Shown piece after piece: positions 1 through 8,559 of a DNA stretch of 56,841 bases. Location: the NCBI GenBank assembly GCA_021776075.1, contig JAJFGQ010000054.1, forward strand, positions 1 to 56,841. The letters run 5' to 3'. The position numbers and the translations under genes were made by a program. Position 1 is the first letter of the stretch. The number at the start of each line of letters is the position of its first letter. Below the pieces are notes generated by a model. The model was not told the DNA's origin. It searched no databases and worked only from the letters and a program-made list of their open reading frames with translations. The DNA is from Alphaproteobacteria bacterium (GTDB lineage Bacteria; Pseudomonadota; Alphaproteobacteria; Micavibrionales; Micavibrionaceae).

Positions 1-147
1 ATTGTCATGCCCGCTTTATGCGGGCATCCGGAAAAATAAAGTGCGCCGCTGTGCTATGCTCATAACCAGACCCCCGCCGGTCTTATCCTGCTATCGCAGG
101 ATCGCGGGGGTGACGATAGTGTCTTATTCTTAATGGGAATAACTATA
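1..147. repeat. MITE-like element, copy A (left end outside the window)
   Basis: Non-coding palindromic element beyond the 3' end of the second grpE. It has a GCCCGC...GCGGGC arm near position 10, then a CCCCCGCC...GCGGGGGT arm around 70-112, and ends in TGTCTTATTCTTAAT followed by a terminal segment that finishes in AACTATA at 147. The same layout occurs at 2812-2955 and, in the opposite orientation, at 22328-22510. The strong hairpins could also act as a transcript end for the dnaK block. The left terminal repeat lies before base 1. Confidence 0.7.
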
Positions 148-182
148 GCTCAAGACGCCCATCATCTGACTTTCATCTTCAT

Positions 183-725
183 TTATTGAGCAATGCCTAC
201 ACGGGCAGGGCGGAGTAAACGATCATGAAGCGTGTAGCCGTTCTGGTGAACCTGTACGATTGTACCGGAGTCACGGCTTGTATCGGGAATCCGATTTAGA
301 GCTTCGTGAAATTCAGGATTAAAGGGCTTGTTCATAGCTTTAACCTGTTTAATACCGTGCTTGTTAAAGGCTTTGAGAAGCAGTTGTTCCATGCCGTCAA
401 GGCCGTCCATGACTTGTTGAACAGCTTCGTTTTGTTTTGTCTCTTCCGGTAGAGATGCTTTGGCCATTTGAAAAACATCAGCCAGTTCAATCATATCTTT
501 GGCTAGTTTTTCTGCAGCATATTTTTGGGCATCAGCAAGCTCTTTCTTGTATCTTTTTCTCACGCTTTGGGCATCACTGGCAATGAGGATCATTTTTTCT
601 GAGGTCTTCGTAAGCTTTCTTTTTAGCTTGGAGATTTCCTCTGACAGATTCTGTCTTTCTTCCTCTTGCTCTTTCTTCGTTTGTGTAGCGGGCATCAGTT
701 TTTTCTTTTTGAAGAACCAAAACAT
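183..725 (-). CDS. grpE: GrpE-like nucleotide exchange factor, second paralogue
   Basis: Predicted DnaK nucleotide-exchange factor of 180 aa. The N-terminal half (about residues 15-85) is a charged heptad-like helix typical of the GrpE coiled coil. The C-terminal beta-wing carries the GrpE signature: FNPEFHEAL, then GYTLHDRLLRPARVGIA. It starts 26 bp after the dnaK stop, so it is probably co-transcribed with dnaK. A full-length GrpE lies on the other side of dnaK (2995-3663), and the two proteins differ throughout, so this is an old paralogue rather than a fresh duplication. The N-terminus MFWFFKKKK is unusual for GrpE. Whether it serves this DnaK, another Hsp70 or modulates the first GrpE is unknown. 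The family call is secure; a distinct role is inference. Confidence 0.9.
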   Translation of the reverse strand: MFWFFKKKKLMPATQTKKEQEEERQNLSEEISKLKRKLTKTSEKMILIASDAQSVRKRYKKELADAQKYAAEKLAKDMIELADVFQMAKASLPEETKQNEAVQQVMDGLDGMEQLLLKAFNKHGIKQVKAMNKPFNPEFHEALNRIPDTSRDSGTIVQVHQNGYTLHDRLLRPARVGIAQ

Positions 726-751
726 TCTTTTCTCCGTTTTTACTTTTATGG

Positions 752-2677
752 CTACTGTGGCTGCGGATTGTTGTTAGGGCCTCTCTTGTCTTCAATGACA
801 GTGCTTTTGGCATCAACAACATCAGGAGCAGCTTCAGGAGATTTTTCTTCTGTTTCCGCAGCTTCTTCCTGAGATTTTTCGTAGATCGCCTGACCGGCTT
901 TCATGCTGGCTTCGGATAGCTCTTCTGTCAGTTTCTTGATGGTTTCGGTGTCATCACCTTTTTCCATCGCATCTTTTAGTGCTGCCATACCGGTTTCGAT
1001 GACTGTTTTATCGTCAGCCGCCATTTGTTCACCATATTCAGCGAGTGTTCTCTCTGTTTGCTGCACAAAGCTTTCAGCAACATTTTTTGTTTCGATGGTG
1101 TCTTTGCGTTTTTTGTCCTCATCAGCATGAAGAGATGCGTTTTGCACCATTTGCTCGACTTCTTCAGCGGACAGACCGCCATCGGCCTGAATAGTAATTT
1201 TTTGCTCTTTGCCGGTTCCCTTGTCTTTGGCTGCGACATCAAGGATACCGTCGGCACTGATGTTAAACGTTACTTCAATTTGCGGTACGCCGCGCGGTGC
1301 AGGCAAAATGCCGTCCAGATTAAAATTGCCCAGCGTTTTGTTATCGGCAGCCATTTCCCGTTCACCCTGAAAGACTTTCAGCTCAACGGAAGGCTGGTTA
1401 TCGACAGCTGTCGAAAATATTTCGGTTTTTCTGGTCGGAATTGTTGTGTTTCGTGCAACAAGCTTATCAAACACACCGCCCAGTGTTTCAAGACCAAGTG
1501 ACAGTGGCGTAACATCCAGTAACAGGATATCTTTTATATCGCCTTGCAGGATGCCGGCCTGAATAGCAGCACCGTTGGCAACGACTTCATCCGGGTTAAC
1601 GCCCTTATGTGGTTCTTTGCCGAAGAAAGTTTTCAGCATTTCTGTAACTTTTGGCATGCGGGTCATGCCGCCGACCATGATGACTTCACCAATATCTTTG
1701 GCTGTCAGGCCCGCATCTTTCAAAGCGGCTTCCATCGGTGCTTTTGTCCGTTCGATCAGGTCAGCAACGAGGCCTTCCAGCTTGGCACGTGACAATTTGA
1801 GGTCCAGATGTTTCGGCCCGGAGGCATCGGCAGTAATAAAAGGAATATTAATGTTTGTTTCCTGTGAAGAAGAAAGCTCAATTTTGGCTTTTTCTGCTGC
1901 TTCTTTCAGGCGTTGCAGAACCATTTTGTCTTCCCGCAGGTCAATATCGTGTTCTTTCTGGAATTCATCGGCGAGGTAGTCAATGATGCGTAAGTCAAAG
2001 TCTTCACCGCCCAGAAATGTATCCCCGTGGGTGGATTTGACTTCGAATGCGCCGTCGTCAATGTCCAGAATGGAAATGTCGAAGGTGCCGCCACCAAGGT
2101 CATAAACGGCAATCTTACCGTCTTTGGTTTTGTCCAGCCCATAGGCAAGGGCGGCCGCTGTGGGCTCATTAATAATGCGTTTGACGTCCAGACCGGCAAT
2201 TTTACCGGCATCTTTAGTCGCCTGTCGTTGTGAATCATTAAAATAGGCGGGGACGGTAATGACGGCTTCTGTGACTTCTTCACCAAGATAGGTTTCAGCC
2301 GTTTCCTTCATTTTTTGCAGGACAAAAGCCGCGATTTGAGACGGAGCATATTTTTCACCGTTGACTTCGACCCAGGCATCACCATTATCACCTTCAATAA
2401 TTTTAAAAGGCGCTTTTTTCATCATATCCTGTGTTTCCGGGGCATCAAAACGTCTTCCGATCAGGCGTTTGATAGCGGACAGGGTTCCCGCAGGGTTTGT
2501 TACAGCTTGACGTCTGGCGGGATCGCCAATCAGGCGCTCTCCATTTTCTGTAAAGGCAACAACAGAAGGTGTGGTGCGCGAGCCTTCCGAATTTTCAATA
2601 ACTTTTGCTTCTTGCCCGTCCATGACGGTGACACAGGAATTTGTTGTTCCCAAATCGATACCGATAACCTTACCCAT
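752..2677 (-). CDS. dnaK: Molecular chaperone DnaK (Hsp70)
   Basis: ATP-dependent cytosolic Hsp70 of 641 aa, full length. The nucleotide-binding domain starts with GIDLGTTNS (residues 6-14) and contains DLGGGTFD (near 194). The interdomain linker region reads [12 protein letters not shown] (near 390) and is followed by the substrate-binding domain and helical lid. The start is supported by AAAGGAG seven bases before ATG. The tail is odd: after the usual PDVVDA the protein ends [17 protein letters not shown] instead of the common acidic FEEVKDD-type end, so the C-terminal tail has been replaced or drifted. It lies between two grpE genes. No dnaJ follows within the window, although dnaK-dnaJ is a common order. 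A possible promoter with a CTTGACA -35 lies in the leader. Confidence 0.98.
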   Translation of the reverse strand: MGKVIGIDLGTTNSCVTVMDGQEAKVIENSEGSRTTPSVVAFTENGERLIGDPARRQAVTNPAGTLSAIKRLIGRRFDAPETQDMMKKAPFKIIEGDNGDAWVEVNGEKYAPSQIAAFVLQKMKETAETYLGEEVTEAVITVPAYFNDSQRQATKDAGKIAGLDVKRIINEPTAAALAYGLDKTKDGKIAVYDLGGGTFDISILDIDDGAFEVKSTHGDTFLGGEDFDLRIIDYLADEFQKEHDIDLREDKMVLQRLKEAAEKAKIELSSSQETNINIPFITADASGPKHLDLKLSRAKLEGLVADLIERTKAPMEAALKDAGLTAKDIGEVIMVGGMTRMPKVTEMLKTFFGKEPHKGVNPDEVVANGAAIQAGILQGDIKDILLLDVTPLSLGLETLGGVFDKLVARNTTIPTRKTEIFSTAVDNQPSVELKVFQGEREMAADNKTLGNFNLDGILPAPRGVPQIEVTFNISADGILDVAAKDKGTGKEQKITIQADGGLSAEEVEQMVQNASLHADEDKKRKDTIETKNVAESFVQQTERTLAEYGEQMAADDKTVIETGMAALKDAMEKGDDTETIKKLTEELSEASMKAGQAIYEKSQEEAAETEEKSPEAAPDVVDAKSTVIEDKRGPNNNPQPQ

Positions 2678-2740
2678 TTTTTTGCTCCTTTAGTGATGCT
2701 TATTCTTTATTTCAAAAATGATCCGAGGATCGAAGGTGAA

Positions 2741-2768
2741 TTTACAGAATACATTGCCATATTGTCAA
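2741..2768 (-). promoter_or_regulatory. Candidate dnaK promoter
   Basis: On the minus strand, TTGACA (2768-2763) is followed after 16 bases by TGTAAA (2746-2741), about 60 bases before the dnaK ATG. The -35 is preceded by C, giving CTTGACA as in RpoH promoters, but no CCCCAT-type -10 is present. No CIRCE operator was found here. The -10 match is only 4 of 6, so this is a weak call. Confidence 0.3.
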
Positions 2769-2811
2769 GAAAAATATGTAAAAATGTTTTTTGTAAGGTG
2801 GGTATGATGTG

Positions 2812-2955
2812 TATAGTCGTTCCCGTTAAGAATAAGACATTGTCATGCCCGTTTTATGCGGGCATCCGGCAAAACAAAGTGCGCAGCGGCGCTCATAACC
2901 AGACCCCCGCCGTTCTTATCCTGCTATCGCAGGATCGCGGGGGTGACGGAGGTGG
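2812..2955. repeat. MITE-like element, copy B, right end lost
   Basis: This fills much of the 317-base gap between grpE and dnaK; the remaining part is the dnaK leader. It begins TATAGTCGTTCCC, then TTAAGAATAAGACA, and continues with the same TGTCATGCCCG...GCGGGCATCCGGCA and CCCCCGCC...GCGGGGGTGACG arms as copy A. The right terminal repeat cannot be recognised after GTGACGG (about 2947), so the right boundary is approximate. It separates grpE from dnaK and may reduce read-through between them. Confidence 0.7.
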
Positions 2956-2994
2956 ACAATTTTCGATGTTTCACGAATCTACAATGCGGAGATG

Positions 2995-3663
2995 CTAGAC
3001 TTCCTGATCGACCTTATGTCCGGGATCGTCTGCGGAGGGGGTGTTGCTGCCATTGTCTTTGGCGACACCAACGCGGGCAGGGCGGAGAAGACGGTCATGC
3101 AGGATATAACCGGGTTCGATCAGTTGTATAATCGTTCCGGCCGGTTTGTCGGTTTCCGGTGTTTCAAACATCACTTCGTGAAAATTGGGATTAAAAATTT
3201 CGCCTATGGGTTCAAGCTTGCGGATATGGTTCTTTTCCAGAGTGGACAGCATTTCACGTTCCATGGCATCCAGGCCCGAAAGAACGCTTTTCAAAGGCTC
3301 ATCCGCAGTTTCTTTTAGGTCTGTTGGAATGGCGTCCAGCGCCCGGCGAAAATTATCGGCAAAATCGAGAAGGTCTTTGGCAAAAGCTGAGATGGCGTAT
3401 TTATTGATATCGTCTCGTTCACGTTGCGCCCGTTTGCGTGTGTTTTCTGTTTCAGCCAGAGCGCGCAGCATGTGTTCTTTCGTGCGGCCAAGTTCAGCTT
3501 CCAGCGCTTCAATACGTATTTGATCCGGGTTGCCCTCACTATCGGGAGCCGACTCCTCCTGCGATTCAGGGAACAGTTCTTCCGCAAAGCTTTGCTCAAG
3601 CGGTTCCTCATGTGTTTCTTCTTCGTCTGAGGGTGGGGTTGTTTCTTCTTCTGGGTATGACAT
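2995..3663 (-). CDS. grpE: GrpE nucleotide exchange factor
   Basis: DnaK nucleotide-exchange factor of 222 aa, the canonical copy in this block. The N-terminus (about residues 1-50) is acidic and disordered, as in other GrpE proteins. The coiled-coil helix spans about 50-100. The C-terminal wing carries FNPNFHEVM and GYILHDRLLRPARVGVA. The protein ends with a short Asp/Asn-rich tail. It starts 17 bp after the stop of the secreted unknown at 3681-4625, which suggests one transcript coming from the hrcA side. A repeat element separates it from dnaK. Confidence 0.96.
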   Translation of the reverse strand: MSYPEEETTPPSDEEETHEEPLEQSFAEELFPESQEESAPDSEGNPDQIRIEALEAELGRTKEHMLRALAETENTRKRAQRERDDINKYAISAFAKDLLDFADNFRRALDAIPTDLKETADEPLKSVLSGLDAMEREMLSTLEKNHIRKLEPIGEIFNPNFHEVMFETPETDKPAGTIIQLIEPGYILHDRLLRPARVGVAKDNGSNTPSADDPGHKVDQEV

Positions 3664-3680
3664 TTTCTATTCCGTCCTAT

Positions 3681-4625
3681 TTATTCGTATGTTCCCGGTG
3701 TACGAACAAGGACCCGAATTTCGTCAAGGACTTGTTCGTCAGCATCCAGTCCAAAAACTGTTTTTTCAACAAAGATGCTGCCAAGTAAGGCACCCTGAGC
3801 AATATCGGGTGCGTCTGTAAAGTGTTTCTCTTTATCCACATAGTAGTAATGATGCGGCAAGACAATAGGTGATTTGAAATCGGTGTAAATTGATTGCAGG
3901 GTCACAAGGCCCTTGCTTTCAGCTAAAGCCATTATGCGGCCTTCTATGTCGTGTTTTTTCTCGGCATCCGGAACGCTCAGAATAAGGGTGCCCTCCGGAT
4001 AGAACCAGTGAGTCAGGGTATTGTTTATTTTGTAGATCTGTTTCGGTACGAAGCGCCACACGCCCTGATTTTCTGCATCCGTCGGAATCAGCCTGACTCG
4101 TTCGTCTGTGACATCTATATCGTAATAATCAATAAAGGGATCCGTATGAAAGCGGATATGTTTTGTTCCTTTTTCCTTCAGCATGTCTTTATTGAGGACG
4201 ATTTCTGCGCCGGGCAGTTGCGCTCTCTGGTCGCATTCATATTGTGGTGCACTTGGCGGGTCTTCTATAAGGGCTCTGAACCGCACGATTTCTATATCGA
4301 GGAAGATATCTTTGAATTCCGTTGTGTATTCGATGTCTGATATTTGGTAGCAGCCGTGGACAGGCATTGATGCCGCGACATTCAGGGCGAAGTATCCGGG
4401 TTCAAATTCTGGCTTTCTTTGTAGGGACAGGCCGATATTTTTGACAATAGAGACGCCGATATGGTTGGACGACATGTCAAAGACGGGAATGCGTGAAAAG
4501 GGGGCAGCCGGATCAGCCGGGGCATATGATGACTGCGCGTGGCTTTCCCGGACAGGTGCCGTTAAAAGCAGAAGCAGCAACAGTAATATCGGTAACGTTG
4601 TTCTGGGGAGGGAACCTGTCATCAT
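3681..4625 (-). CDS. Secreted protein of unknown function
   Basis: I do not recognise this 314-aa protein. It begins MMTGSLPR, then a long Leu-rich hydrophobic run (about residues 10-22) and a probable signal-peptidase I site around SHAQS (near 30), so it should be exported. The rest is a mixed alpha/beta sequence with no TM segment, two cysteines (one in HGCYQ, one in YECDQR) and acidic stretches. It sits between hrcA (98 bp upstream) and grpE (17 bp downstream), so it is probably co-transcribed with heat-shock genes. That is unusual for an envelope protein and could hint at a stress role, but nothing in the sequence shows a function. Confidence 0.75.
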   Translation of the reverse strand: MMTGSLPRTTLPILLLLLLLLTAPVRESHAQSSYAPADPAAPFSRIPVFDMSSNHIGVSIVKNIGLSLQRKPEFEPGYFALNVAASMPVHGCYQISDIEYTTEFKDIFLDIEIVRFRALIEDPPSAPQYECDQRAQLPGAEIVLNKDMLKEKGTKHIRFHTDPFIDYYDIDVTDERVRLIPTDAENQGVWRFVPKQIYKINNTLTHWFYPEGTLILSVPDAEKKHDIEGRIMALAESKGLVTLQSIYTDFKSPIVLPHHYYYVDKEKHFTDAPDIAQGALLGSIFVEKTVFGLDADEQVLDEIRVLVRTPGTYE

Positions 4626-4723
4626 ATTTTTAAGTCCTTTAGAAAAAGGTAACGGTCTTCTACTCTAACGGTAAGTATCATACTCGTAAATCTTTTCTGA
4701 CAGACTTATCCAAACAGGGTCAG

Positions 4724-5761
4724 TTATGAACCGGTTAAACGGCTCATGACCTTGGCTGTATAGTCAACGACGGGGATGATGCGTCCATAATTTAATCGTG
4801 TCGGGCCGATAACACCTATGGCGCCGATGATACGGTTTTCTGCTGTTTTATAAGGGGAAATAATCATGGACCAGCCGGAATGTTCGAATGTCTGGTTTTC
4901 CGTGCCGATGTAAATCTGGATACCTTCGGCGTTTTGCGTAGATTCCAAAAGACGGGACATTGTTTCCTGATCTTCCAGAGTACTCAGGAGCCGACGCGCG
5001 TTTTCAAGGTCTTCAACGGCCTTGATATCGTCGAGAAGTTTTGACTGACCCCGGATAATAATATGCCCCCCTGTACCGTCGGGAGGAGAAAGGGCGAGGC
5101 CGCGTTTAACAAGATCGGTGGTAATGCTGTCCAGTTGTGCCTGATTATCCGCAATTTCCTTGTTAATGGATTCGCGGGCTTCAAGGAGCGTTTTTCCGGC
5201 CAGCCGGGCGTTCAGATAGTTCGCTGCGGATTCCAGAACGGAATCAGACAGATCGCCGGAAACCTCCATAACCCTGTTTTCAACCATGTTGTCCTGCATC
5301 ACCAGAACAACCAGAACACGGTTGTGATCCAGTTGGACAAAATGAACATGGCGCAACGGTTTGTTCGTTTTTGGCGCTATCACAAGTCCTGCTGCTTCCG
5401 AAAGACCGGATAGCATGGTGCTGGCCCTGTCGGATATTTGTTCCATGGAATGACCGGCAACGTGGCATTGCGAATCAATGATCCGGCGTTCCTCTTCTGT
5501 TATATTGCCGACTTCCATCAGGCCGTCAATATAAAGCCGCATGCCTTTCTGGGTCGGTAAGCGTCCGGCAGACACATGCGGCGCATAGAGCAAACCTTCG
5601 GCTTCCATGTCGGCCATCACATTGCGGATGCTGGCCGGGGAGAGGTTCAGGCCGGGCATTTGAGACAAAGTGCGTGAGCCCGTCGGTTCACCATTTTCCA
5701 TGTAGGAATCGACGACGAATCGAAGGACGGCCTGTGATCTTTCATTTAATTCCGTAATCAT
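4724..5761 (-). CDS. hrcA: Heat-inducible transcription repressor HrcA
   Basis: Repressor of class I heat-shock genes, 345 aa from the chosen start. The winged-helix N-terminal region reads ERSQAVLRFVVDSYMENGEP followed by TGSRTLS, then SPASIRNVMADMEAEGLL and HVSAGRLPTQKG, the standard HrcA DNA-binding pattern. A GAF-like dimerisation region follows, and the end matches family members (GVIGPTRLNYGRIIPVVDY). An upstream in-frame ATG at 5941 would overlap rph and add 60 residues with no HrcA character, so I use 5761. There is no Shine-Dalgarno sequence, but a promoter lies so close that the mRNA may be leaderless. No CIRCE-type operator (TTAGCACTC with its inverted copy) was found near this gene or near dnaK, grpE or htpG. 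Confidence 0.95.
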   Translation of the reverse strand: MITELNERSQAVLRFVVDSYMENGEPTGSRTLSQMPGLNLSPASIRNVMADMEAEGLLYAPHVSAGRLPTQKGMRLYIDGLMEVGNITEEERRIIDSQCHVAGHSMEQISDRASTMLSGLSEAAGLVIAPKTNKPLRHVHFVQLDHNRVLVVLVMQDNMVENRVMEVSGDLSDSVLESAANYLNARLAGKTLLEARESINKEIADNQAQLDSITTDLVKRGLALSPPDGTGGHIIIRGQSKLLDDIKAVEDLENARRLLSTLEDQETMSRLLESTQNAEGIQIYIGTENQTFEHSGWSMIISPYKTAENRIIGAIGVIGPTRLNYGRIIPVVDYTAKVMSRLTGS

Positions 5762-5768
5762 AAAAAGG

Positions 5769-5797
5769 AATATAATCGTTTTAGATGGGTTTGACAA
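5769..5797 (-). promoter_or_regulatory. hrcA promoter, predicted leaderless start
   Basis: On the minus strand, TTGTCA (5797-5792), a 17-base spacer and TATATT (5774-5769) are followed by only seven bases before the hrcA ATG. Transcription would start at or next to the A of ATG, which fits the absence of a ribosome binding site. The -35 overlaps that of the divergent rph promoter. Confidence 0.55.
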
Positions 5798-5818
5798 TTT
5801 ATATACAGGGCGTACAGT
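5791..5818 (+). promoter_or_regulatory. rph promoter
   Basis: TTGACA (5791-5796), a 16-base spacer and TACAGT (5813-5818), about 38 bases before the rph ATG. The -35 shares five bases with the hrcA -35 on the other strand, because TTGACAA reads TTGTCAA in reverse. Confidence 0.5.
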
Positions 5819-5856
5819 CCTGCCGGGATTCACAATAACATTACGGAGAGACGAAA

Positions 5857-6585
5857 ATGAACAGACCATCAAACCGTTCGGCAGATGCGTTGCGGCATGT
5901 GGAAATTGAAATGGATGTATCCAAACATGCCGAAGGATCATGTCTGGTTAAATTTGGTGACACGCACGTGCTTTGTATGGCCACGGTAGAAGAAAAAGTA
6001 CCGGGCTGGATGAGAAACTCCGGAAAAGGCTGGGTGACGGCAGAATACGGTATGTTGCCGCGTTCTACAAACAGCCGCATGGATCGGGAGGCCGCCCGCG
6101 GGAAACAGTCGGGCCGGACACAGGAAATTCAGCGTCTTATTGGCCGGGCTTTGCGTTCTGTCGTTGATTTTAAGGCTCTGGGTGAGCGGCAGGTGCGCAT
6201 TGATTGCGATGTCATTCAGGCTGATGGCGGCACGCGCACGGCGGCGATTACGGGCGGGTATGTGGCTATGCATAAGGCTTTGCAGTATCTGGTGGATATA
6301 AAATTATGTGAGAGCCTGCCGATTACAAGCAGTGTGGCGGCTATTTCCTGCGGTATTTATCAGGGCACACCAGTTCTGGATCTGGATTACGCTGAGGATT
6401 CCGATGCCGATACGGACGCCAATTTTGTGCTGACGGGGCATAGCGGTATCGTTGAAATTCAAGGCACGGCAGAAAAAGAGCCTTTCAGTGAAGAAGAGTT
6501 TTTTGCACTGCTGGCACTGGCCAAGGCAGGTTGCGCCGATTTAACGCATTTGCAAAAAGTGGCACTTGGCATAGAGGAGGCTTAG
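5857..6585 (+). CDS. rph: Ribonuclease PH
   Basis: Phosphorolytic 3'-5' exoribonuclease that trims tRNA 3' ends, 242 aa, usual length. Family motifs are visible: [22 protein letters not shown] near the N-terminus, [14 protein letters not shown]-rich [19 protein letters not shown], and the catalytic region [19 protein letters not shown]. The C-terminal half keeps AISCGIY and [24 protein letters not shown] seven bases before the ATG supports the start. rdgB follows after three bases, the common alphaproteobacterial rph-rdgB-hemW order, here with two extra genes before hemW. Confidence 0.97.
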   Translation: MNRPSNRSADALRHVEIEMDVSKHAEGSCLVKFGDTHVLCMATVEEKVPGWMRNSGKGWVTAEYGMLPRSTNSRMDREAARGKQSGRTQEIQRLIGRALRSVVDFKALGERQVRIDCDVIQADGGTRTAAITGGYVAMHKALQYLVDIKLCESLPITSSVAAISCGIYQGTPVLDLDYAEDSDADTDANFVLTGHSGIVEIQGTAEKEPFSEEEFFALLALAKAGCADLTHLQKVALGIEEA

Positions 6586-6588
6586 CCT

Positions 6589-7194
6589 ATGAGACGCTTT
6601 GAAGAAAAAAACCTCGTTTTGGCGACCCATAACGACGGTAAGGTGCAGGAAATCGGGAAATGGCTGGCTGATTATGTAGCGGAGTTTCGTACTGCGGCGG
6701 AGCTGGGTCTGGATGATCCGGAAGAAACGGAGGACAGCTTTGTCGGGAATGCGATATTAAAGGCACAGGCCGCCGCACAAGAAAGCGGCTTGCCGGCTTT
6801 GGCGGATGATAGCGGTCTGGCTGTGACGGCGTTAAATGGTGATCCCGGTATTTACTCGGCACGCTGGGCCGAAACGGGGCAAGGCGACGACCGCGATTTT
6901 GACGCCGCGATGCAGCTTGTGCAGGACAAGCTGGGCGATGCAGATGACCGTTCGGCGGCTTTTATTTGCGTGCTGGCGCTGGCATGGCCCGATGGTCATA
7001 CGGAAACATTTGAAGGGCGTGTGGAAGGGCAGATGATCTGGCCTCCGCGCGGTAAGCAGGGCTTTGGCTATGACCCCATGTTTGTGCCTGACGGCGAGGA
7101 CCGGAGCTTCGGTGAAATGGACCCGTCCGAAAAAAAGGCCATGAGCCACCGTGCCAATGCTTTTGACAAGCTCGTGAAGAATTGCATGTCCTGA
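6589..7194 (+). CDS. rdgB: Non-canonical purine NTP pyrophosphatase (RdgB/HAM1)
   Basis: House-cleaning enzyme that hydrolyses ITP, dITP and XTP to monophosphates, 201 aa. Motifs in order: [12 protein letters not shown] (about residues 11-22), [14 protein letters not shown], the metal-site [19 protein letters not shown], and MSHRANAF near the end. GAGG upstream of the ATG and tight spacing to rph imply one operon. Confidence 0.97.
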   Translation: MRRFEEKNLVLATHNDGKVQEIGKWLADYVAEFRTAAELGLDDPEETEDSFVGNAILKAQAAAQESGLPALADDSGLAVTALNGDPGIYSARWAETGQGDDRDFDAAMQLVQDKLGDADDRSAAFICVLALAWPDGHTETFEGRVEGQMIWPPRGKQGFGYDPMFVPDGEDRSFGEMDPSEKKAMSHRANAFDKLVKNCMS

Positions 7195-7267
7195 GAATTT
7201 TCTTCCCATAACGCGTCTATCTTTGCTATTGTCTTCTCTTGATTAAAAATGATTGAGACAAAGCAGG

Positions 7268-7984
7268 ATGAGTTTTTACAAGACAGCCTCTAAATTTATA
7301 GGCCTGACTGCGCTTTTCGGTGCTGTGGGGTGTTCTACTATTCCTGTGTATCAACAAATGCATAATTCTCCTGCCGTACCGCTGACGCCCGGTGAAAAAA
7401 CATTGGTGAAATCGATCTTCGGAAATAGTGTCGATACGTCTATCGTGCGGAAGCATTTTGTTTCTTCAGGGTGTGTAAATGACAAAGATAAAACAGCTCT
7501 AACTTATGACACAGAAAATATTTTATTTTGTAAGGATAAATATCATGAACCGGATTATAGCAAGGCCACGGATATCTTTAATTTTGGTCTCTTCATACAT
7601 GAAATGACCCATATTTGGCAATTTCAGGCTCATCCCATAAGAATTGTTTGGGATCTGAGTGTCAGGGCACAGGAGTATGATTACAGTCTTTATAAGAAGG
7701 CAAAATTTGAAAATTTTTCTACAGAACAACAGGATTCCATTATAACGAATTATGCACGCCGGTTTTTAAGAACTGAACCTTCAAATTCCAGATATTATGT
7801 TCGCAGCGATAATATTCGCAAAGATACCACTGAAAGTGACGCTCTTTTGCAAAAAATTGTTGAGCGCCAGTTTCCTGATGCCCGCAATGCGCGGCTGGCG
7901 ATGGAGAAAAAGCGGAATGCTGTCACGCATCGCGGCGTGGGCTCTGGCGGCAGCGCGGGCGGGATATTTGGTGCGGCTCCTTAG
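7268..7984 (+). CDS. Putative lipoprotein with an HExxH metallopeptidase-like motif
   Basis: Unrecognised protein of about 238 aa. From ATG 7268 it has a basic start, a hydrophobic stretch and a lipobox-like LFGAVGC, so Cys22 is a candidate for lipidation. An in-frame TTG at 7253 would add five residues; neither start has a good ribosome binding site. The segment LFIHEMTHIWQFQ contains HEMTH, a zinc-protease-type HExxH, followed by WQ as in some secreted metallopeptidase-like families. A third ligand cannot be assigned with confidence. The C-terminus is Gly/Ser-rich (GVGSGGSAGGIFG). It follows rdgB after about 70 bp. Enzymatic activity is inference from the single motif. Confidence 0.75.
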   Translation: MSFYKTASKFIGLTALFGAVGCSTIPVYQQMHNSPAVPLTPGEKTLVKSIFGNSVDTSIVRKHFVSSGCVNDKDKTALTYDTENILFCKDKYHEPDYSKATDIFNFGLFIHEMTHIWQFQAHPIRIVWDLSVRAQEYDYSLYKKAKFENFSTEQQDSIITNYARRFLRTEPSNSRYYVRSDNIRKDTTESDALLQKIVERQFPDARNARLAMEKKRNAVTHRGVGSGGSAGGIFGAAP

Positions 7985-8141
7985 AGGCTGTCGTTATTCC
8001 CTATGTTAACGCAGTGATTCTTTTTTCGTGACAGGGGTTGCCGTGTTGTGTATTATGGCAATAATTTATGCGTAAGTTTGCATTTTTTGTAATTATTCGT
8101 TATGTAGAGACAGGCTTAGAATTATTGAAGGAGATAAGATC

Positions 8142-8537
8142 ATGAAACGGGCATTATATAGAAAATTATTATTGGCGCAGGCTGCCGTGACTGTCGGTTT
8201 GATGGCTGGTTCCGAGGATGCGTACGCGGCACCGGGCAATGATTTTAGCGATATTGCAGAGAACATGATTTCTTCCATTGAGGCTTTGCCGGGCTTGCTG
8301 ACAGGTCTAGCCTACATGATGGGCTTGCTGTTGGGCGTTTTGGGTGTTCTGAAAGTGAAAGATCATGTTGAAAATCCTTCGCAGACCGCTTTGAAAGACG
8401 GCGCTATTCGTATGGCCAGCGGCGGCGCTTTGTTTGCTTTGCCAATTGTTTTCGAAGCTATGCAAACGACAATCGGCACGACAACCAATTTTGTTGAGCC
8501 TGCGCGCTTGAACCGTATTGATTTTAACGTCCGTTAA
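8142..8537 (+). CDS. IcmD/DotP-like small membrane protein
   Basis: Small exported membrane protein, 131 aa. A signal peptide runs to about residue 29 (DAYAA). Two hydrophobic helices follow (about 48-70 and 90-108), joined by KVKDHVENPSQTAL. This resembles the K-x-K-x-H-x-x-NP-[ST]-Q loop between the two helices of IcmD/DotP, a component of Dot/Icm (type IVB) secretion systems, from which I infer the family. No other dot/icm gene is in the window, so it is an orphan here; related systems scatter their genes. GAAGGAG seven to eight bases before the ATG supports the start. hemW begins 22 bp after its stop, so they may share a transcript. A conjugation-type pilin-like protein is the main alternative. 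Confidence 0.7.
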   Translation: MKRALYRKLLLAQAAVTVGLMAGSEDAYAAPGNDFSDIAENMISSIEALPGLLTGLAYMMGLLLGVLGVLKVKDHVENPSQTALKDGAIRMASGGALFALPIVFEAMQTTIGTTTNFVEPARLNRIDFNVR

Positions 8538-8559
8538 TCGACAGGATCAGGACTTCAGG

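Noticed and set aside
2678-2994. CIRCE operator upstream of dnaK or grpE
   Set aside because: No TTAGCACTC-N9-GAGTGCTAA-like sequence was found; the palindromes there belong to the MITE-like element.
5762-5941. Longer HrcA start at 5941
   Set aside because: The extra 60 residues overlap rph, look unlike HrcA and cross both promoter elements; the family start is MITELNERSQ.
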